A stretch of 64,000 nt of DNA, taken from positions 682,001-746,000 of the forward strand of contig JARGSG010000026.1 of the NCBI GenBank assembly GCA_030374805.1, read 5' to 3'. A model generated the notes under the pieces. It made no database searches. It saw nothing but the letters and a program-made list of their open reading frames with translations, and was not told the origin of the DNA. The position numbers and the translations under genes were made by a program. Below, one piece after another: positions 1-10,786 of the stretch (position 1 is its first letter; each line of letters opens with the position of its first letter). This DNA is from Gracilaria gracilis (taxonomy: Eukaryota; Rhodophyta; Florideophyceae; Gracilariales; Gracilariaceae).

Positions 1-1098
1 CATAAGCGAGTTAGAGAAGCAATCAAATCTCTGAGCAAACGCTCTTGACGGGTCCCTGTGAAACGTGTTTAGAACGACCCATCGTCCAGGTCCTGATATT
101 GTGTACAACTGCTCGTTCACAACAACCTTGTTCAGGTCAGAAATGAACTCCTTCGCAAGCGTTAGGAGGACCACATCGATGTCCTCCGGAAGATTCCATG
201 CCCATTGTTGGACCTCGTCTTCTAGAAGAGTTTGCGTGTTGCTCGGTAGCAAGCGATGGTCGTTGTCCTTGTGCAGAAACCCCTCGGAACGCGTTTCAAT
301 GGGTTTAAACTGCATATCGTCGTACATGAGCAGTATAAAAGGGAGAACCATGACCTCCGCGCTAGGGAATCCCAGAAATTGGGAGAAACAATCCCAGGTT
401 TTTGTTACCAGCTGCACACCAAAACCCACACGCTGAGCTTGGAGATTCTGCGATATTTGCACATTCCCAAATGGGGTGGAATATCCTTTCTCCCCCTTAT
501 GCCTCTTATGGCCCCGAAGGTGCTTTTCCATAGATACTTTTTGAATAAAAGAAAGAAAGAGAACTCTCTGGAAATGTATAGCGATGCTCGTACCGAAAGG
601 GATAACTATCCTGCCCACACGCCTGGGAGCTATACTCATGGACTTGAAGAATTCGGTTAACGCCACATTCTTCGGTATTCCTTGAAAGTCCACTCTGGTA
701 TAAGCATTCCAAAAATCCCTCACACGCCTGTCTCTGTCTCCGTCCATGATGTTAAGCAACTTCGTTGACAGATACAGCTGAAGGTACGAACCCTTCTCGC
801 ACACAGCCTTGAGCTCATCGTCGCTGTATGACGGGTGGGTGGGTCCGAGAAGGATAGAGAAGTACTTCTTGGCAACGTCTAGGACAGTGCGATTCTTGAT
901 GATATATTGAACGAATTCGCTGTGTCCCACTTTCCGAGGTTCGTCTTCCTCCCGCATCGTCGACGCATAGTGATCACAGATGGCGAGACACGCGGTGAGA
1001 AGCTCATCCCCAGAACCGAACATTTTTCCAACCTTCATGTCGGATGTCGGAGGTGCCGGCGACGGTGACTGGGACCTGGATATGGTTGCGGCAGCCAT
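1..1098 (-). CDS. Element gene A, copy A1 (N-terminal part; runs off the left edge)
   Basis: The minus strand is open from an ATG at 1098 down to base 1, 366 codons without a stop; I translated every codon. The product starts with a short Ser/Pro-rich leader and continues into a globular domain of about 340 residues that I do not recognise. It aligns along its whole visible length with A3 (from 17594), and its last ~65 codons also align with A2 (10014-10385). A3 continues into DNA methyltransferase and SET domains, so A1 probably does too, outside the window. Unlike A3, A1 has no nonsense codon or frameshift in view. It is transcribed away from B-left across a palindrome-bearing spacer. The ATG matches the start position in A3. 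The upstream leader is pyrimidine-rich on the coding strand. Function of this domain: unknown. Confidence 0.7.
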   Translation of the reverse strand, partial: MAAATISRSQSPSPAPPTSDMKVGKMFGSGDELLTACLAICDHYASTMREEDEPRKVGHSEFVQYIIKNRTVLDVAKKYFSILLGPTHPSYSDDELKAVCEKGSYLQLYLSTKLLNIMDGDRDRRVRDFWNAYTRVDFQGIPKNVALTEFFKSMSIAPRRVGRIVIPFGTSIAIHFQRVLFLSFIQKVSMEKHLRGHKRHKGEKGYSTPFGNVQISQNLQAQRVGFGVQLVTKTWDCFSQFLGFPSAEVMVLPFILLMYDDMQFKPIETRSEGFLHKDNDHRLLPSNTQTLLEDEVQQWAWNLPEDIDVVLLTLAKEFISDLNKVVVNEQLYTISGPGRWVVLNTFHRDPSRAFAQRFDCFSNSLM

Positions 1099-1474
1099 TT
1101 TAAACAATAACGGGGGGCTGTATTATGAATACGGAAGGAGAACGGGAGCGGTCATGAGAAAACAGATGATTAACGTCGGCAGCGGACGGCGAGGGCGAAC
1201 GGACGGTAGCTGACGAGAGACGGTAGCGAACGAAAGATGAGTGCGGATGGTAGACGGGAACGAACGGTAGACAGCTGCGGGGTTAGCGATGTGAAGGAGG
1301 AGTTCAGACACCAAAACGGGACCAGAACTCTAAAGCAGAGGAGTAGAATGGAATTGGGCGATGTTAGGGGGGCTTGAGTGGTGGCAAACCGTTATAATAG
1401 AAAACAGGGATGGGAGGGGGGTGCGGTAGTTTTTAGATATGTAAGTATAGTCGAACTTATAACTTACGGCTCTC

Positions 1475-1550
1475 TGGACAGCGGTCCGTGGTGCATTGGC
1501 ACTCCATCACGGGTCCGATGAAGTGCCACTCGAGTTCGGTCCGCCTTCCA
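1475..1550. repeat. Degenerate copy of the ~75 bp palindromic repeat (P1)
   Basis: It begins with the GGACAGCGGTCC arm and returns through a diverged GTCCGATGAAGTGCCACT arm. It is the most decayed of nine copies of this palindrome in the window and lies in the A1/B-left spacer. Confidence 0.6.
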
Positions 1551-1693
1551 TGCGCCGGGGGAGAAAAAGTAAAAGAAAATTAATTTCCACCTGGACAGCG
1601 CCCCCCTCGCGACTGGCGCTTGTTTGTAATGTGACGCTGCGTGTACTTAAGCACCTTCGCTCTCCTGCCAACTGCCTTGGTAAGCACAACGCT

Positions 1694-1806
1694 CTGTACC
1701 TCCCCGTTACGGTTTTCGGGGATCTCTTCTTCTCCTGTCACAACCAAGTGATCCTCTCGGTTTTGGCAGAAGAAAAAAAGATCGCCTGAAACTGTATAAG
1801 GGAGGT
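1694..1806. repeat. Imperfect inverted repeat
   Basis: Two arms of about 46 bases face each other around a short centre. The arm at about 1697-1745 and the reverse complement of about 1757-1806 share CTCCC, GATCTCTTCTTCT-like and CAAACC-like blocks. No coding function is visible. It could be a foldback remnant. Confidence 0.5.
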
Positions 1807-1989
1807 GGTCTTTCCGCACTTGTTCTGTTGCGCGGACGTAGTGGCACACAAGGTACGCTCGACAATCTTGTTCGTTTTCTGTGAATCGTACTAACTAGCG
1901 TACTCTTCTATTTTCCATGCTATTGCGTATTCAAACCAGAGTCGCCGGACACAGTGTCTGCCGCTTCTGCATCCTTGCTCTACTGAGAA

Positions 1990-2214
1990 CATTAGGAAGT
2001 GGTTGAGCTGCCCGTGATGGTCGAGTACGATTATTTGAGTTGTTCAACTCATGTAATCGGCTTTGGCTCTGACAGCCAGCTCAATCACTGTCGGACTGTG
2101 GTTATTTATAAGACCGACTAGATTAGACTGCGTTAGCTCGAACTATCGGAAGTGGTTGAGCTATTGGTGATGGTGGATTACGATTACATGAGTTGTTCAA
2201 CTCATATAGTCGTG
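1990..2214. repeat. Two direct copies of a ~70 bp sequence
   Basis: About 1990-2060 and 2146-2214 are closely similar and 156 bases apart. Each contains GGAAGTGGTTGAGCT and ends in the small palindrome GAGTTGTTCAACTC. The rest of 1100-2780 shows no supported gene. Confidence 0.55.
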
Positions 2215-2796
2215 TTTAGCCATTACTGATATTTCAATCAGTGAAGAAGAATAGTCCCCAATATAGTCACTAGAAGAATGTCGTGGCCAGTGATGAGTTC
2301 TTCTTCTCCAACAACCACATAATGCTCGTGGTTGTCGCAAAGGGGGTATTCATTATCGGTCATGACCTGGGGCACTATAGGAAAATCTACATCATATAAA
2401 GTTAGAGAAGGTAGTCGGTAGAACTACCTTCTTCGATTTGATAGGATGTAAAGTTTCTGATATAGCGCATATTCTGCCAGATCGATGTGATGTGTTATTT
2501 GTTTTGTTTTATACATGATCAACAAGCTGCAAACTACTTCTATTCTAAACTGTTCTCCGTGCTTATGAAGAGCAATTTTTATTGCTTTCCAACAAACTCA
2601 CCGAACGACAGTCATATGATTTGACGCCCTTACGTCCTCCCGTCATTATAAGAAGATGCAGGGCTTTTAATATTCATATAACAATAATAAGTGAAAATCG
2701 TCGTCGACAGCGGTCCGAGGTGTCGTCCAGCTTCATCGGCCACAGCGCGTGGACAGCGGTCCGGGGTGTCGTCCAGCTTTATCGGCCGCGGCACAT

Positions 2797-2870
2797 GGAC
2801 AGCGGTCCCGGGTGGAGTGGCGCTTCATCAGTGCACTGATAAAGCGCCACTCCACCCCGGACCGCTGTCC
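2797..2870. repeat. 74 bp near-perfect palindrome (P2)
   Basis: It starts GGACAGCGGTCCC, has its centre at CATCAGTGCACTGAT, and ends GGACCGCTGTCC. The arms differ at only a few bases. Two partial GGACAGCGGTCCG half-arms precede it at about 2706 and 2751. It is the same family as 2989-3062 and 14913-17236. Confidence 0.85.
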
Positions 2871-2988
2871 GAAAAATTAATGTTTTTTTTTTTCGTGGAC
2901 AGCCGTACGCGCTGTGGTCCAACTTCTCCCGCCACAGCACGTGGACAGCCGTCCGAGGTATCGCCCGACTTCACCGGCCACTGCGCAT

Positions 2989-3062
2989 GGACAGCGGTCC
3001 GGAGTAGAGTGGCGCTTCATCAGGGCACTGATGAAGCGCCACTCCACCCCGGACCGCTGTCC
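2989..3062. repeat. 74 bp near-perfect palindrome (P3)
   Basis: It has GGACAGCGGTCC arms around a CATCAGGGCACTGATG centre. It is the last palindrome before the B-left coding region, mirrored by P4 (14913) upstream of B-right. Confidence 0.85.
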
Positions 3063-3369
3063 ATGCCGAAAACTTAACGGACGAAATTCATTTTTTTTCC
3101 TTCAAAACTGGGTGCCTTTATTCTATAGCTACACTTACGTAGTAGTTATGACGATCATGTCACTTTCTAAATAAAGCGATAGTGAATTCTAAAACGTGAA
3201 ATACGGAACCCTATGAGTTTAATCCTGTATTGAACGGGCGCAGTGTTCGGTCAGGAAGTGAAGGCAACGAACGTGATTGAGAATGGTACGTCCACTATAG
3301 GTTCTCGCGAGCATTCGCGACGGTCGTAATCCGCGTTTCGAATTGTTTGAACCCTTTGTATCCAACGTG

Positions 3370-6300
3370 GTGCCTCTGAATCATAAAAGGAGGCGGGAGT
3401 CAGCGCGATCGAAGAGGAACGGCGAGGGGTCAGAAATGGCGCCGTTAACGCGAGGAAGAGGAAAGGCGAAGGTCTCCACGCCTCGTAGGCCGACATCGCG
3501 TTCTGAGCGGGGAACACCGCGCGCGATGAAGAAGAAGACGAGTACTTCCGCGTCACATAAGGTAAAATGTGGCGACTCTGTATCTCTGTTCATGAGCCTT
3601 GGAAAGGACAAGAACAGCGTTGAAGTTGGTTCTGTGAACGTACGTGGCGTGGGGCTTGCTGGTGGTACAGGGAAGGGGCTCTGCCGTTCGCTGAATGGCC
3701 ATCTTCTAAGCGCCACTGCCTTAGAGGGTGAGGATTTGGTGGTTATCTGGAAGACGGATATTTCAAGTCATCTAGAAGCGAAGTACCCTTATCGTTTCCA
3801 GAGTCTAGAGGATTCTCCGAGTAGGCTCGCCGAATTGTTTTCGGCTGGGTTGTATGCCTGAGATACGTCGATGATGGCCGGAATTTTGATTCCGCAGAGT
3901 CTCACTTCGCACCCCACTCCGCACCCTGGGGCCGGGAAGTCGTCCACCTCTCAGCCTGAGAGTGAAGATGTTGAAGAGGTCAAAGAATCGGCTGAGCATT
4001 CCTCTAAAACCGCCAAACTCCAGTCTCCACCAACGAGAGGAGGAGGACGAGAAGGTTCTAAAGGGATGAAGAAACCGGTGGGAGCACTTGAGAGGGCTAA
4101 CATCGTGGATGACTGCGATGACGATGTTGTGGAGGTTATTGGGAATACTAAGGCTTCCCTGGGTGGACCTGAGGGGGATTTGTTCGATGAAGGTGATAGA
4201 ATTTTGTCGGATGAGGTGGGCACCACGCCGCCGCTACCGAAGATATCCCTCGCCGACTATGTTCAGGAGCGGTTGACGACGGATATCGAGATGATTGAAA
4301 TCCCGAAGAAGACGGTTCGCAGTGTGAACCTGGCGCACAAGAAGGCTACGAAGATGAAGTGCCGCAAATTTGGTTGGCTTCCCTCCGCTGGTTCGATTGC
4401 CGATACAGTTGTAGGCGAATTGGATGCGAGTGACATCGTTGACGGGAGACTTGTGCTGCCCGTAACACTTATAGACGGATATCACCGATTTCTTGTGTTA
4501 CAGAACCTGCCTGAGGAAGGAGGGAAGTGGGAGGATATAGTGAAGTCTCTGGACGTTTTGTTATGGAGGAGAAAGGATGGTAATCCGATGGTCATGAATG
4601 AAGTTCTAGGACTTGGCAATCTCCTGAACGAGATGAGCTCCAATGTTCTGAAAATGTCTTTCGCAGACAAACTTCACAGCACGGTGTCCTTCGTTGAAAA
4701 CATCACTGACGAGGGAGGAGTGGATGTGAGGAAGGTGGCGCCGAAACAGATAGCGGGCGCGTTGAAAAGAAGTGAGGTTATCGGGGACTATAGTATGCGT
4801 CACTTGAATCGCTATGCGGCACTGGCTCTGAAGTTTGTGCAAAGCGAGGGGCTTCTCCAATCTTTTGAGAAGTTGTGTGAGGAGAGGCCGCCGCTGACGC
4901 TCACACATGTTTCCAGTGACCTCCTTATGGGACTCGCAGATGGGGAATTCCGTTTCGTCGTCCGTTGCTGGCACTGGCATGTGGGACTGAAAATGTTCTC
5001 TGCAGGGAGGACGGGCCGTTTTGAGGATATGGGGAAGCACTTCTTTCAGTGTGCAATTGGTATGTTTAAGCTTTGCGACATGAATGCCAAGAGGAAGAAG
5101 ATGACAGTTGAGGAAGTGGTGCAGACGGTTCCCAAGATTGGAGGAAAGGGGGTATCTGTCTTGGAATATCGCGGAAAGCAAACAGCCAAAATGGAGCTCG
5201 CGGGAGCAAAGCGTTTGTGGGACGGGATGGTGTCTAAGAGGGTGAAGACTGCAGGTAACAAGCTGGAACAATACTTTAAAGTATCGCTGCAAAGTTCAGA
5301 GGAGGAGGAGGTTGTAGAGAAGGTTATTGAACAGGTTGTGGAACCGAAGGGGACGGCCAGGGCTCCATCTGCTGAGGTGGAGAACGATCCCATGGTGATG
5401 GAAAGCTCTGAACCGGAACCACCGCTGTTAAGACGTAGCACAAGACGTGAGGTGGTTCCGGGTCGCTTGAGAGAAGAGGAGGTTGGACTGGTTGTGAGGA
5501 TGAATAGGAAAACGAGAAAGAGAACTTGTGTGGTGCTTACTGACGAAGAGGATGAAGATGATGTGCAACCTGCCCCGAAGCGAAGAAAGAAGGGTACGGT
5601 GAACACATCTTCTGTGGACATACCTTTGGAGGTTGGTAACCTGTTCAGGAAGATGACGAGGACTGCATTGAAGAAGTTCTTTAAGGAGCTGAAAATCAAT
5701 GTGATGTCATCCATTGAGGGCGAGGAGGAGATTGGTAGTGGTGAGAAGGATAGTGGATTTGTTGAGGATGAACCGGGGGGGGGGGGAAGATGAAGGAGGA
5801 ATTCGTAGCTTTGAGGATAACAATCCGGAATTTCTCCCGAAGGGGATGAAGACAGATGGGGAGTACATAGGGGGATCCGATATGTCGTGGACGGATATGG
5901 TGAGTGCACTGCCGAGTGAGTGGCCGGGAGGGAAGAATGCTGTGAAACACCAGCACCCCTGGATGGATATGCTTCACCTACGAAAGCAGCATAGGGCGGG
6001 ATGTTTAACGGTGGAGGATTTGAGGGCGGTGCATCACGCGGTGTACTGGCATGCAACCCGGAATGTGCACAAGAAACTGGGGACTACGAAGGAACCAGTT
6101 CTTGGGGGTGAAGCTCCAGTTGAAGGGAAAGCCGAAAAGGGAAAAGGAGGCTCTTTGGATGGCGGCGATGGAGAGGGATGACCTCGCGCGAGAGTATTTT
6201 GCAGTGAAGAGAATGGAGTTGATGGAGAGAGGATTCTGTGTGGTGGAAGAATTTGGAAGTGACGAAGGCATGTCAGATGAGGCGAAGAAGAGGGGGGTGG

Positions 6301-7273
6301 TGTTGGATGAAGATGTGGCAGAGAGTATGTTGGAGTTCTTTCACAAGGATTTCTTGGAACAGCCGGACCTCACGTTGGAGAACCGCAAGAGATGGAACCC
6401 TATCATCAATGCGGGAGATGGAAAGAACACGGAAGATAGGATGTTAGGCATTGGGCGATACATTACCGCAAGGAAGGGAATTGTGGATTACATGGAATCG
6501 GATGAGAAGAATGTGATGATGGTGAGAAAGAGGGCGTTGTTGGATGCTAGATTTGGGCAGATAGCAGCCGTTCTTCGTCTGTGTAACAACATTAGGGCAA
6601 AGAAGAGGATGTACGCGCCCGAAACAGGATGACGTGTGTTGTGTAGGGGAGGGGGATGCCCGAGGCAGATGTTGCAGACCGATTTCCGAGGGTTGACGAA
6701 TGTGGAGAAGAACAATGGGGAGATTCCAGGATTCTTCATGATGGCCTCCGGGGGGAGCTCTTTTATGATATGGGTATGTGAGAGGTCACATAATATGTAT
6801 GTGACGGATGACAAGAGTTTAAAGAGACTTTCTTGTACGATGGTTGTGAAGAAGTTCAGGGTTCCACCATACTCCATGTTTATTGGAAGGGAAGATGTGT
6901 TTCATGCTGGGGCTGGGTACATGAATGCCCTGGTAAAAGAGAATTTTCTACGCTATCACATGAACTTTGTGCCCGAGGGATACAAGCCCCCTGATGCGGT
7001 GCACAGTCAGCCTGTTTTTCGGCCCAAATTCCTAGATGAGATACTTGGAGTCGGGGAAGCCCCGAACGACCAGCTGGACGAGGAGAAAGTTGTGTGAGCA
7101 ACTTTGAAATGAAGGAAGAGGAAGTTGGAGAGGAGGATTACGAAGAGGAAGATGACGAGGTAAAAGGCCTCAAGGCTGATGACACGGATGGGTACTACGA
7201 GGAGGGACCGATGATAATGGATTATGAGGAGGAGTATATAAAACATGTAGAGCGTGTAGTGTTATGTGTGTGA
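3370..7273 (+). pseudogene. Element gene B, left copy: unknown N-terminal domain plus 2OG/Fe(II) dioxygenase
   Basis: Comparison with the inverted copy at 10787-14606 shows one long gene of about 1,270 codons. The start codon is GTG where the other copy has ATG. TGA at 3859 replaces a Trp codon. A run of 12 G at about 5775-5786 shifts frame, a second shift lies at 6051-6181, and TGA occurs at 6630. The first ~900 residues are charged and low-complexity at the N-terminus, then a conserved globular region I cannot assign. The C-terminal ~150 residues look like a double-stranded beta-helix dioxygenase: a TDFRG metal-site segment, a distal FHAG..Y His (6904) and a downstream LRYH Arg. The first metal His of HxD is Gln here (CAG, 6675-6677) but His in the other copy. 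An acidic tail follows. Inactive as it stands. Confidence 0.65.
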
Positions 7274-7444
7274 GAGTGAGGTGACTTGACTAGTAATGAG
7301 AAATGAACGAATGTTTTGATATAAAGTGAGCATAAAAGGATTGTTGAAGAAAGAAAATGAGTTACAAAGCGTGGGGTAAGGAGAGAGAATATTGTGCGAA
7401 GATATATTTTTTACAAAATGAGACCAAAGTAGTACTGGTACTAA

Positions 7445-8276
7445 AAGAAAATTTCTTTTTTTAAGAACATTCACATAGTTGGTGTGAAAAGGGACAGGGT
7501 CAGGCAAGCCCGCTCCCTTGGTATCCTCGGAGGAAAGGTAGAAGTAAGCATTTCTGAATTCGTACTCAGAGAATGAGGGGGGGGAAGGGGGTAAGAGTGC
7601 TACCGTAGGCGAGGAGGGATTTTACTGTGGAGGGAATATTGTAGGAGATTTCTGTGTTGAAGGAGAATATGCCGAGTAGTTCCTTCATTATCATTGAGAC
7701 TATGGTATTGTAGTGGGTAGCCACTTCATGCATGGTAATGAAGCCGTGGGAGGAACCAACTAGGTTGAATGAAGAAATCCAGACGAGCTTTTCGTAGTAG
7801 GGTTTAGAGAAGGCGTCTTCGTCAACGATATTGCAAGTGAGACCTGCGTGAAAGAAGCGTTGTGATAGTGCGGAAGCCCATTTTTCGGTGACAGTTGTGA
7901 GGCCGTTGGGAGTAAGAGGAGTAACGCCATCCTGTGGAGGTGCACCGAGAGTGGGTACGGCGATGTAAAGAACTGCTCGTGTGGTGTGATGAAGACCATG
8001 TTTTGAAAGAATGGGAAGAATGTGGCCGTTCTGAATGAAGACCAAGTCTTGTCTGCGAGATGGAGGGCAGAAGCGAATTACTGTTTCCAACAAGTTGCTC
8101 CTGCCGCAGAAGAAAATGGGACCTTGCGGAATGCTGTGTGCGGCTATGAAATCTTGGAGTAAAAGAATGGTATCTTTAGGGATACCGTGGTCGTAAAGCA
8201 TGGAGCCAATGCGGCCTCTGCATACAACAATAGCTCGGGTGTGGGAAAAGTGGAGAGAAGAGGAAGGCGAGGTCAC
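7445..8276 (-). pseudogene. Element gene C, left copy: ketopantoate-reductase-like Rossmann protein
   Basis: Convergent with B-left. The product begins near an AIVVCRGRIGS nucleotide-binding-like turn, has a DLVFIQNG block, an EKLVWISSFNLVG block and a late FRNAYFYL/PFHTNY block. This order resembles ApbA/PanE-type ketopantoate reductases and a related uncharacterised plant/algal family. A run of C at about 7585 shifts the frame before the C-terminal ~45 residues, which continue from about 7507. No ATG was found at the 5' end, and sequence upstream to about 8300 may be an exon boundary. The same C-terminal part occurs at 10386-10623 beside B-right. It may be a captured host gene; the family assignment rests on motif resemblance. 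Confidence 0.5.
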
Positions 8277-8684
8277 TATGTCGAATTTGTTGGATGCTGT
8301 GAGAAGATATTGTGCTACAGGAGAGGAAGAGAGAGATGCTTAAGTAGAGAACGGCGTCGCCGATGTATACATCGATAAAGTGGTTTCAGAGGAAAAGATA
8401 GCTTTTATGACTAAGTAGTTGAAAGAATGAGGTAGGTGGGTATGAAGGGATTAGGACTGATGAATGTGTTTATGAAAAGAGATGTGTCGAAACGAAGTAT
8501 GAAGAAAAAGATATAATGGTAAGGAGTTAAGGAACGGGCGCTGTGGATTGGTTTTGTGGGATGGTACTGAAAGGAAAAAACGAAAATATGGAAATATCTG
8601 GGAGAAATAAAGTTTTTGGGGAATGGCTGGAAATTGAGGTATAGAAAATTGTGATAAAAATAAGCTTCCGGGGTAGAGCGGTGT

Positions 8685-9748
8685 GTGGTCACGAGTGTAA
8701 CGGCTGTGATCAGGGATGGCAAGGACGAGAGTTGTGGTAAGTCGCTCAGGCCTGTTCAAGTCGTTTATCGCCGAACGCCGTCTTTTCTCGGGATGTCGAA
8801 TGCATACGTTGGTGAAGAGGAGCTGATCGCTCTGCTGCATAAGACGAAAGTGCCAGAGATGCCGCCGCGGAAGGGGGGAGCGGGCACTGAGGGGGTTTGT
8901 GTGAGTCAGAGGGTTTGTAATGGGGAGGGAGGAGGCGGTGGAGGTGATGGGGATAAGGATGGAGGAGAAGGACCGGAGAGAAAGTTTATGGGGGAGATGG
9001 AGGAACGGGTGAGGAAGCTTGGGGGGAGTTTGAAGGAGCACTTCGACGACATGCTGTCGGAGATGGTGGCAGACATGGGAGGGATGGTGCTGAGTAGGTC
9101 GGAGGTTGGGGTGCCGATGGAATTGATGTCGACGATTCGGAAGAGGATGAAGTTGACTGGGGTGGGGGCTGTGAGACATGTGAATGGGATGTTAGAGTGC
9201 GTGGGGAGGGAGATGGGGAGGCTGCGAAAGGAGAACATGGAGCTGAAGGGTAGGGTTGAAGTGCTGGAGAAGCAAGTGGGGCAGGTGGAGAAGGCGTGCA
9301 AATTGCTGATGGAGGTGAAGGAAATGGTGAGGGCAGGGGGAGTGAGAATGGGAGAGAGAATAGGCAAAGGGTCGCCGGTGACGCTTGGTCCTCCGGGTGG
9401 GCGGGGGAGTGTGAGGGAGAGGGGGGAGAAGAGAAGGGAGGAGAAGGTGTGGGGAGTCGACCGAAGAAGAAGAAGAAGGGTGGGGTGATGGTGGACGAGG
9501 ATGGGAAGGTGTTTGTGCCGCAGCAGCTGCCGGGTAGCGCGCCGTTGATGGGTTTCGGGAGTGCAGCGGCGGCTGCGAGGACGGCGGAGCGTATATTGGA
9601 TGAGCAGGAGGAAAAGAGGCTGGGAGGGTTTGGAAGCCGCTTTGGAGCTAAGAGGGTGTACCAGAATGGGGAGAGTTGTCAGTTGGACTTCTTTAACTTG
9701 ACGTTTAGGGAAACTCAGACTCAGGATCCGAATGCCGAGTTGAAATAA
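8685..9748 (+). pseudogene. Gene D: charged coiled-coil protein, frameshifted
   Basis: One frame runs to 9488 and a second, overlapping frame carries on to 9748, with a shift within the G-rich stretch at about 9390-9460. The middle third is Leu/Glu/Lys-rich with heptad spacing (RLRKENMELKGRVEVLEKQV), so a coiled coil is likely. A short basic patch and an Ala-rich segment follow. Likely ATG at 8793. No family recognised. It sits beyond gene C of copy 1 and could belong to the same element, but copy 2 is truncated before this point, so this cannot be tested here. Confidence 0.4.
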
Positions 9749-9849
9749 ACCAGCGCTGGTGACCCGAGAGTAAATTTTTTGAGTTATTTTGACGACTGCG
9801 ACGAATGTGAGGTAACGGGCAGTGGCGCACGAACTGCAAACTAGCATAC

Positions 9850-10013
9850 AACTTCAACAAATGGAGTTCAACTGCGGTACGTGGAAATGCGATTTCCAAA
9901 AAAAATTTTTTGCCTTGCGAACTAGCGCAATCTGTGAAATTGCTAGTTTTTTCGGACTCTTATGTTCATAACTAGCGATCTACCATACTAAACTAGCCAT
10001 CCGAGAACAACGA
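9850..10013. other. AACTAGC-rich noncoding remnant
   Basis: Several AACTAGC or ACTAGC words occur at 9918-9998. The last block, AAACTAGCCATCCGAGAAC, resembles AAACTAGCATTCCGATAAC just upstream of the MULE gene (27745-27765). This may be a remnant of a MULE flank lying against A2. Confidence 0.35.
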
Positions 10014-10385
10014 CAATGGAATCTACCCCAAGACATCGATGCTGCCCTCCGAATGCTTGCGAAGGAGTTCATTTCGGACCTCAACAAGGTTATTGTGAAT
10101 GAGCAGTTTTACTCAATTTCCGAACCAGGACGACGGACAGTTCTGAAGACGTTTACCAGAGACCCATCACGGGCCTTTGCCCAAAGATTCGACAGTTTCT
10201 CGAATTCGCTTGTGTCCTCTGTCATGGAGGCCATAAGCCCGTTGAAACTGAAAGAATCAGTGAACGTCTCTGGTATGGCGGTAACGCCGATAACCAAACC
10301 AGAACCTGCGATACAAATTGAAGATGATGTGGAGAAGGTGGGGTAAATTGGGAAACCAACGAAGCCGAAGGAGGGGAGAGGCGAG
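10014..10385 (+). pseudogene. Element gene A fragment (copy A2)
   Basis: It aligns with A3 from about 18487 to 18845: the end of the conserved N-terminal domain and the acidic linker before the methyltransferase. The visible frame is open to the GTGGGG TAA at about 10344. Both ends are abrupt. The left end meets the AACTAGC remnant. The right end, after a shared GAGGGGAGAGGCGA, becomes gene C sequence. It contains GAA where A3 has the nonsense TAA at 18771, which shows that the A3 stop is a mutation. Confidence 0.75.
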
Positions 10386-10623
10386 GGAGCTTCTAGGCAT
10401 AGTCACCTTCAACACAGGTCTGTCCTTCAATATCCCTTCTACAGTGGAATCATTTCTGGAATATGGCAGCACCCTTACTTCCTTCCCAGCTTCTTTCTCG
10501 GAGTATGAATCTAGAAATGCTTACTTCTATCTCACCTCCGCAGATGAAAAACTAGCCGGAAGGCAGGACCCTGCCCCTTTCCACACCAACTACATCAATG
10601 TTCTTAGACATCACATTCTCTAA
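10386..10623 (+). pseudogene. Element gene C, right copy: C-terminal fragment
   Basis: It encodes about 78 residues matching the C-terminus of C-left, including SFNIPSTVESFL, a SRNAYFYL block and FHTNYINVL, then TAA at 10621. This copy keeps the reading frame across the point where C-left is shifted, so it shows the original frame. It is convergent with B-right, as C-left is with B-left. The 5' part is missing, replaced by the A2 fragment. Confidence 0.65.
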
Positions 10624-10786
10624 TAATTAGAACAAACTGTAAACCTCGTACTCGTTTCAAGTACACACACAACCCGTTTTTGCTCTCCAATTCTTTTTAA
10701 GTTGCCGTTGAAACAAATCACCTGTTCACTTTTTATGTCAAGTCTCTATCACAAACAAACACAACAGTATAAGTGTTACATTATAC

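Noticed and set aside
3871-5793. Tyrosine-recombinase (Crypton-like) identity for the B N-terminal domain
   Set aside because: I looked for an R...HxxR...Y signature and could not find one conserved between the two copies.
5046-6056. 336-codon minus-strand Ser/Pro/Thr-rich frame inside B-left
   Set aside because: Antisense of an acidic, Glu/Lys-rich coding strand. The plus strand is conserved in the second copy, and this frame is not.
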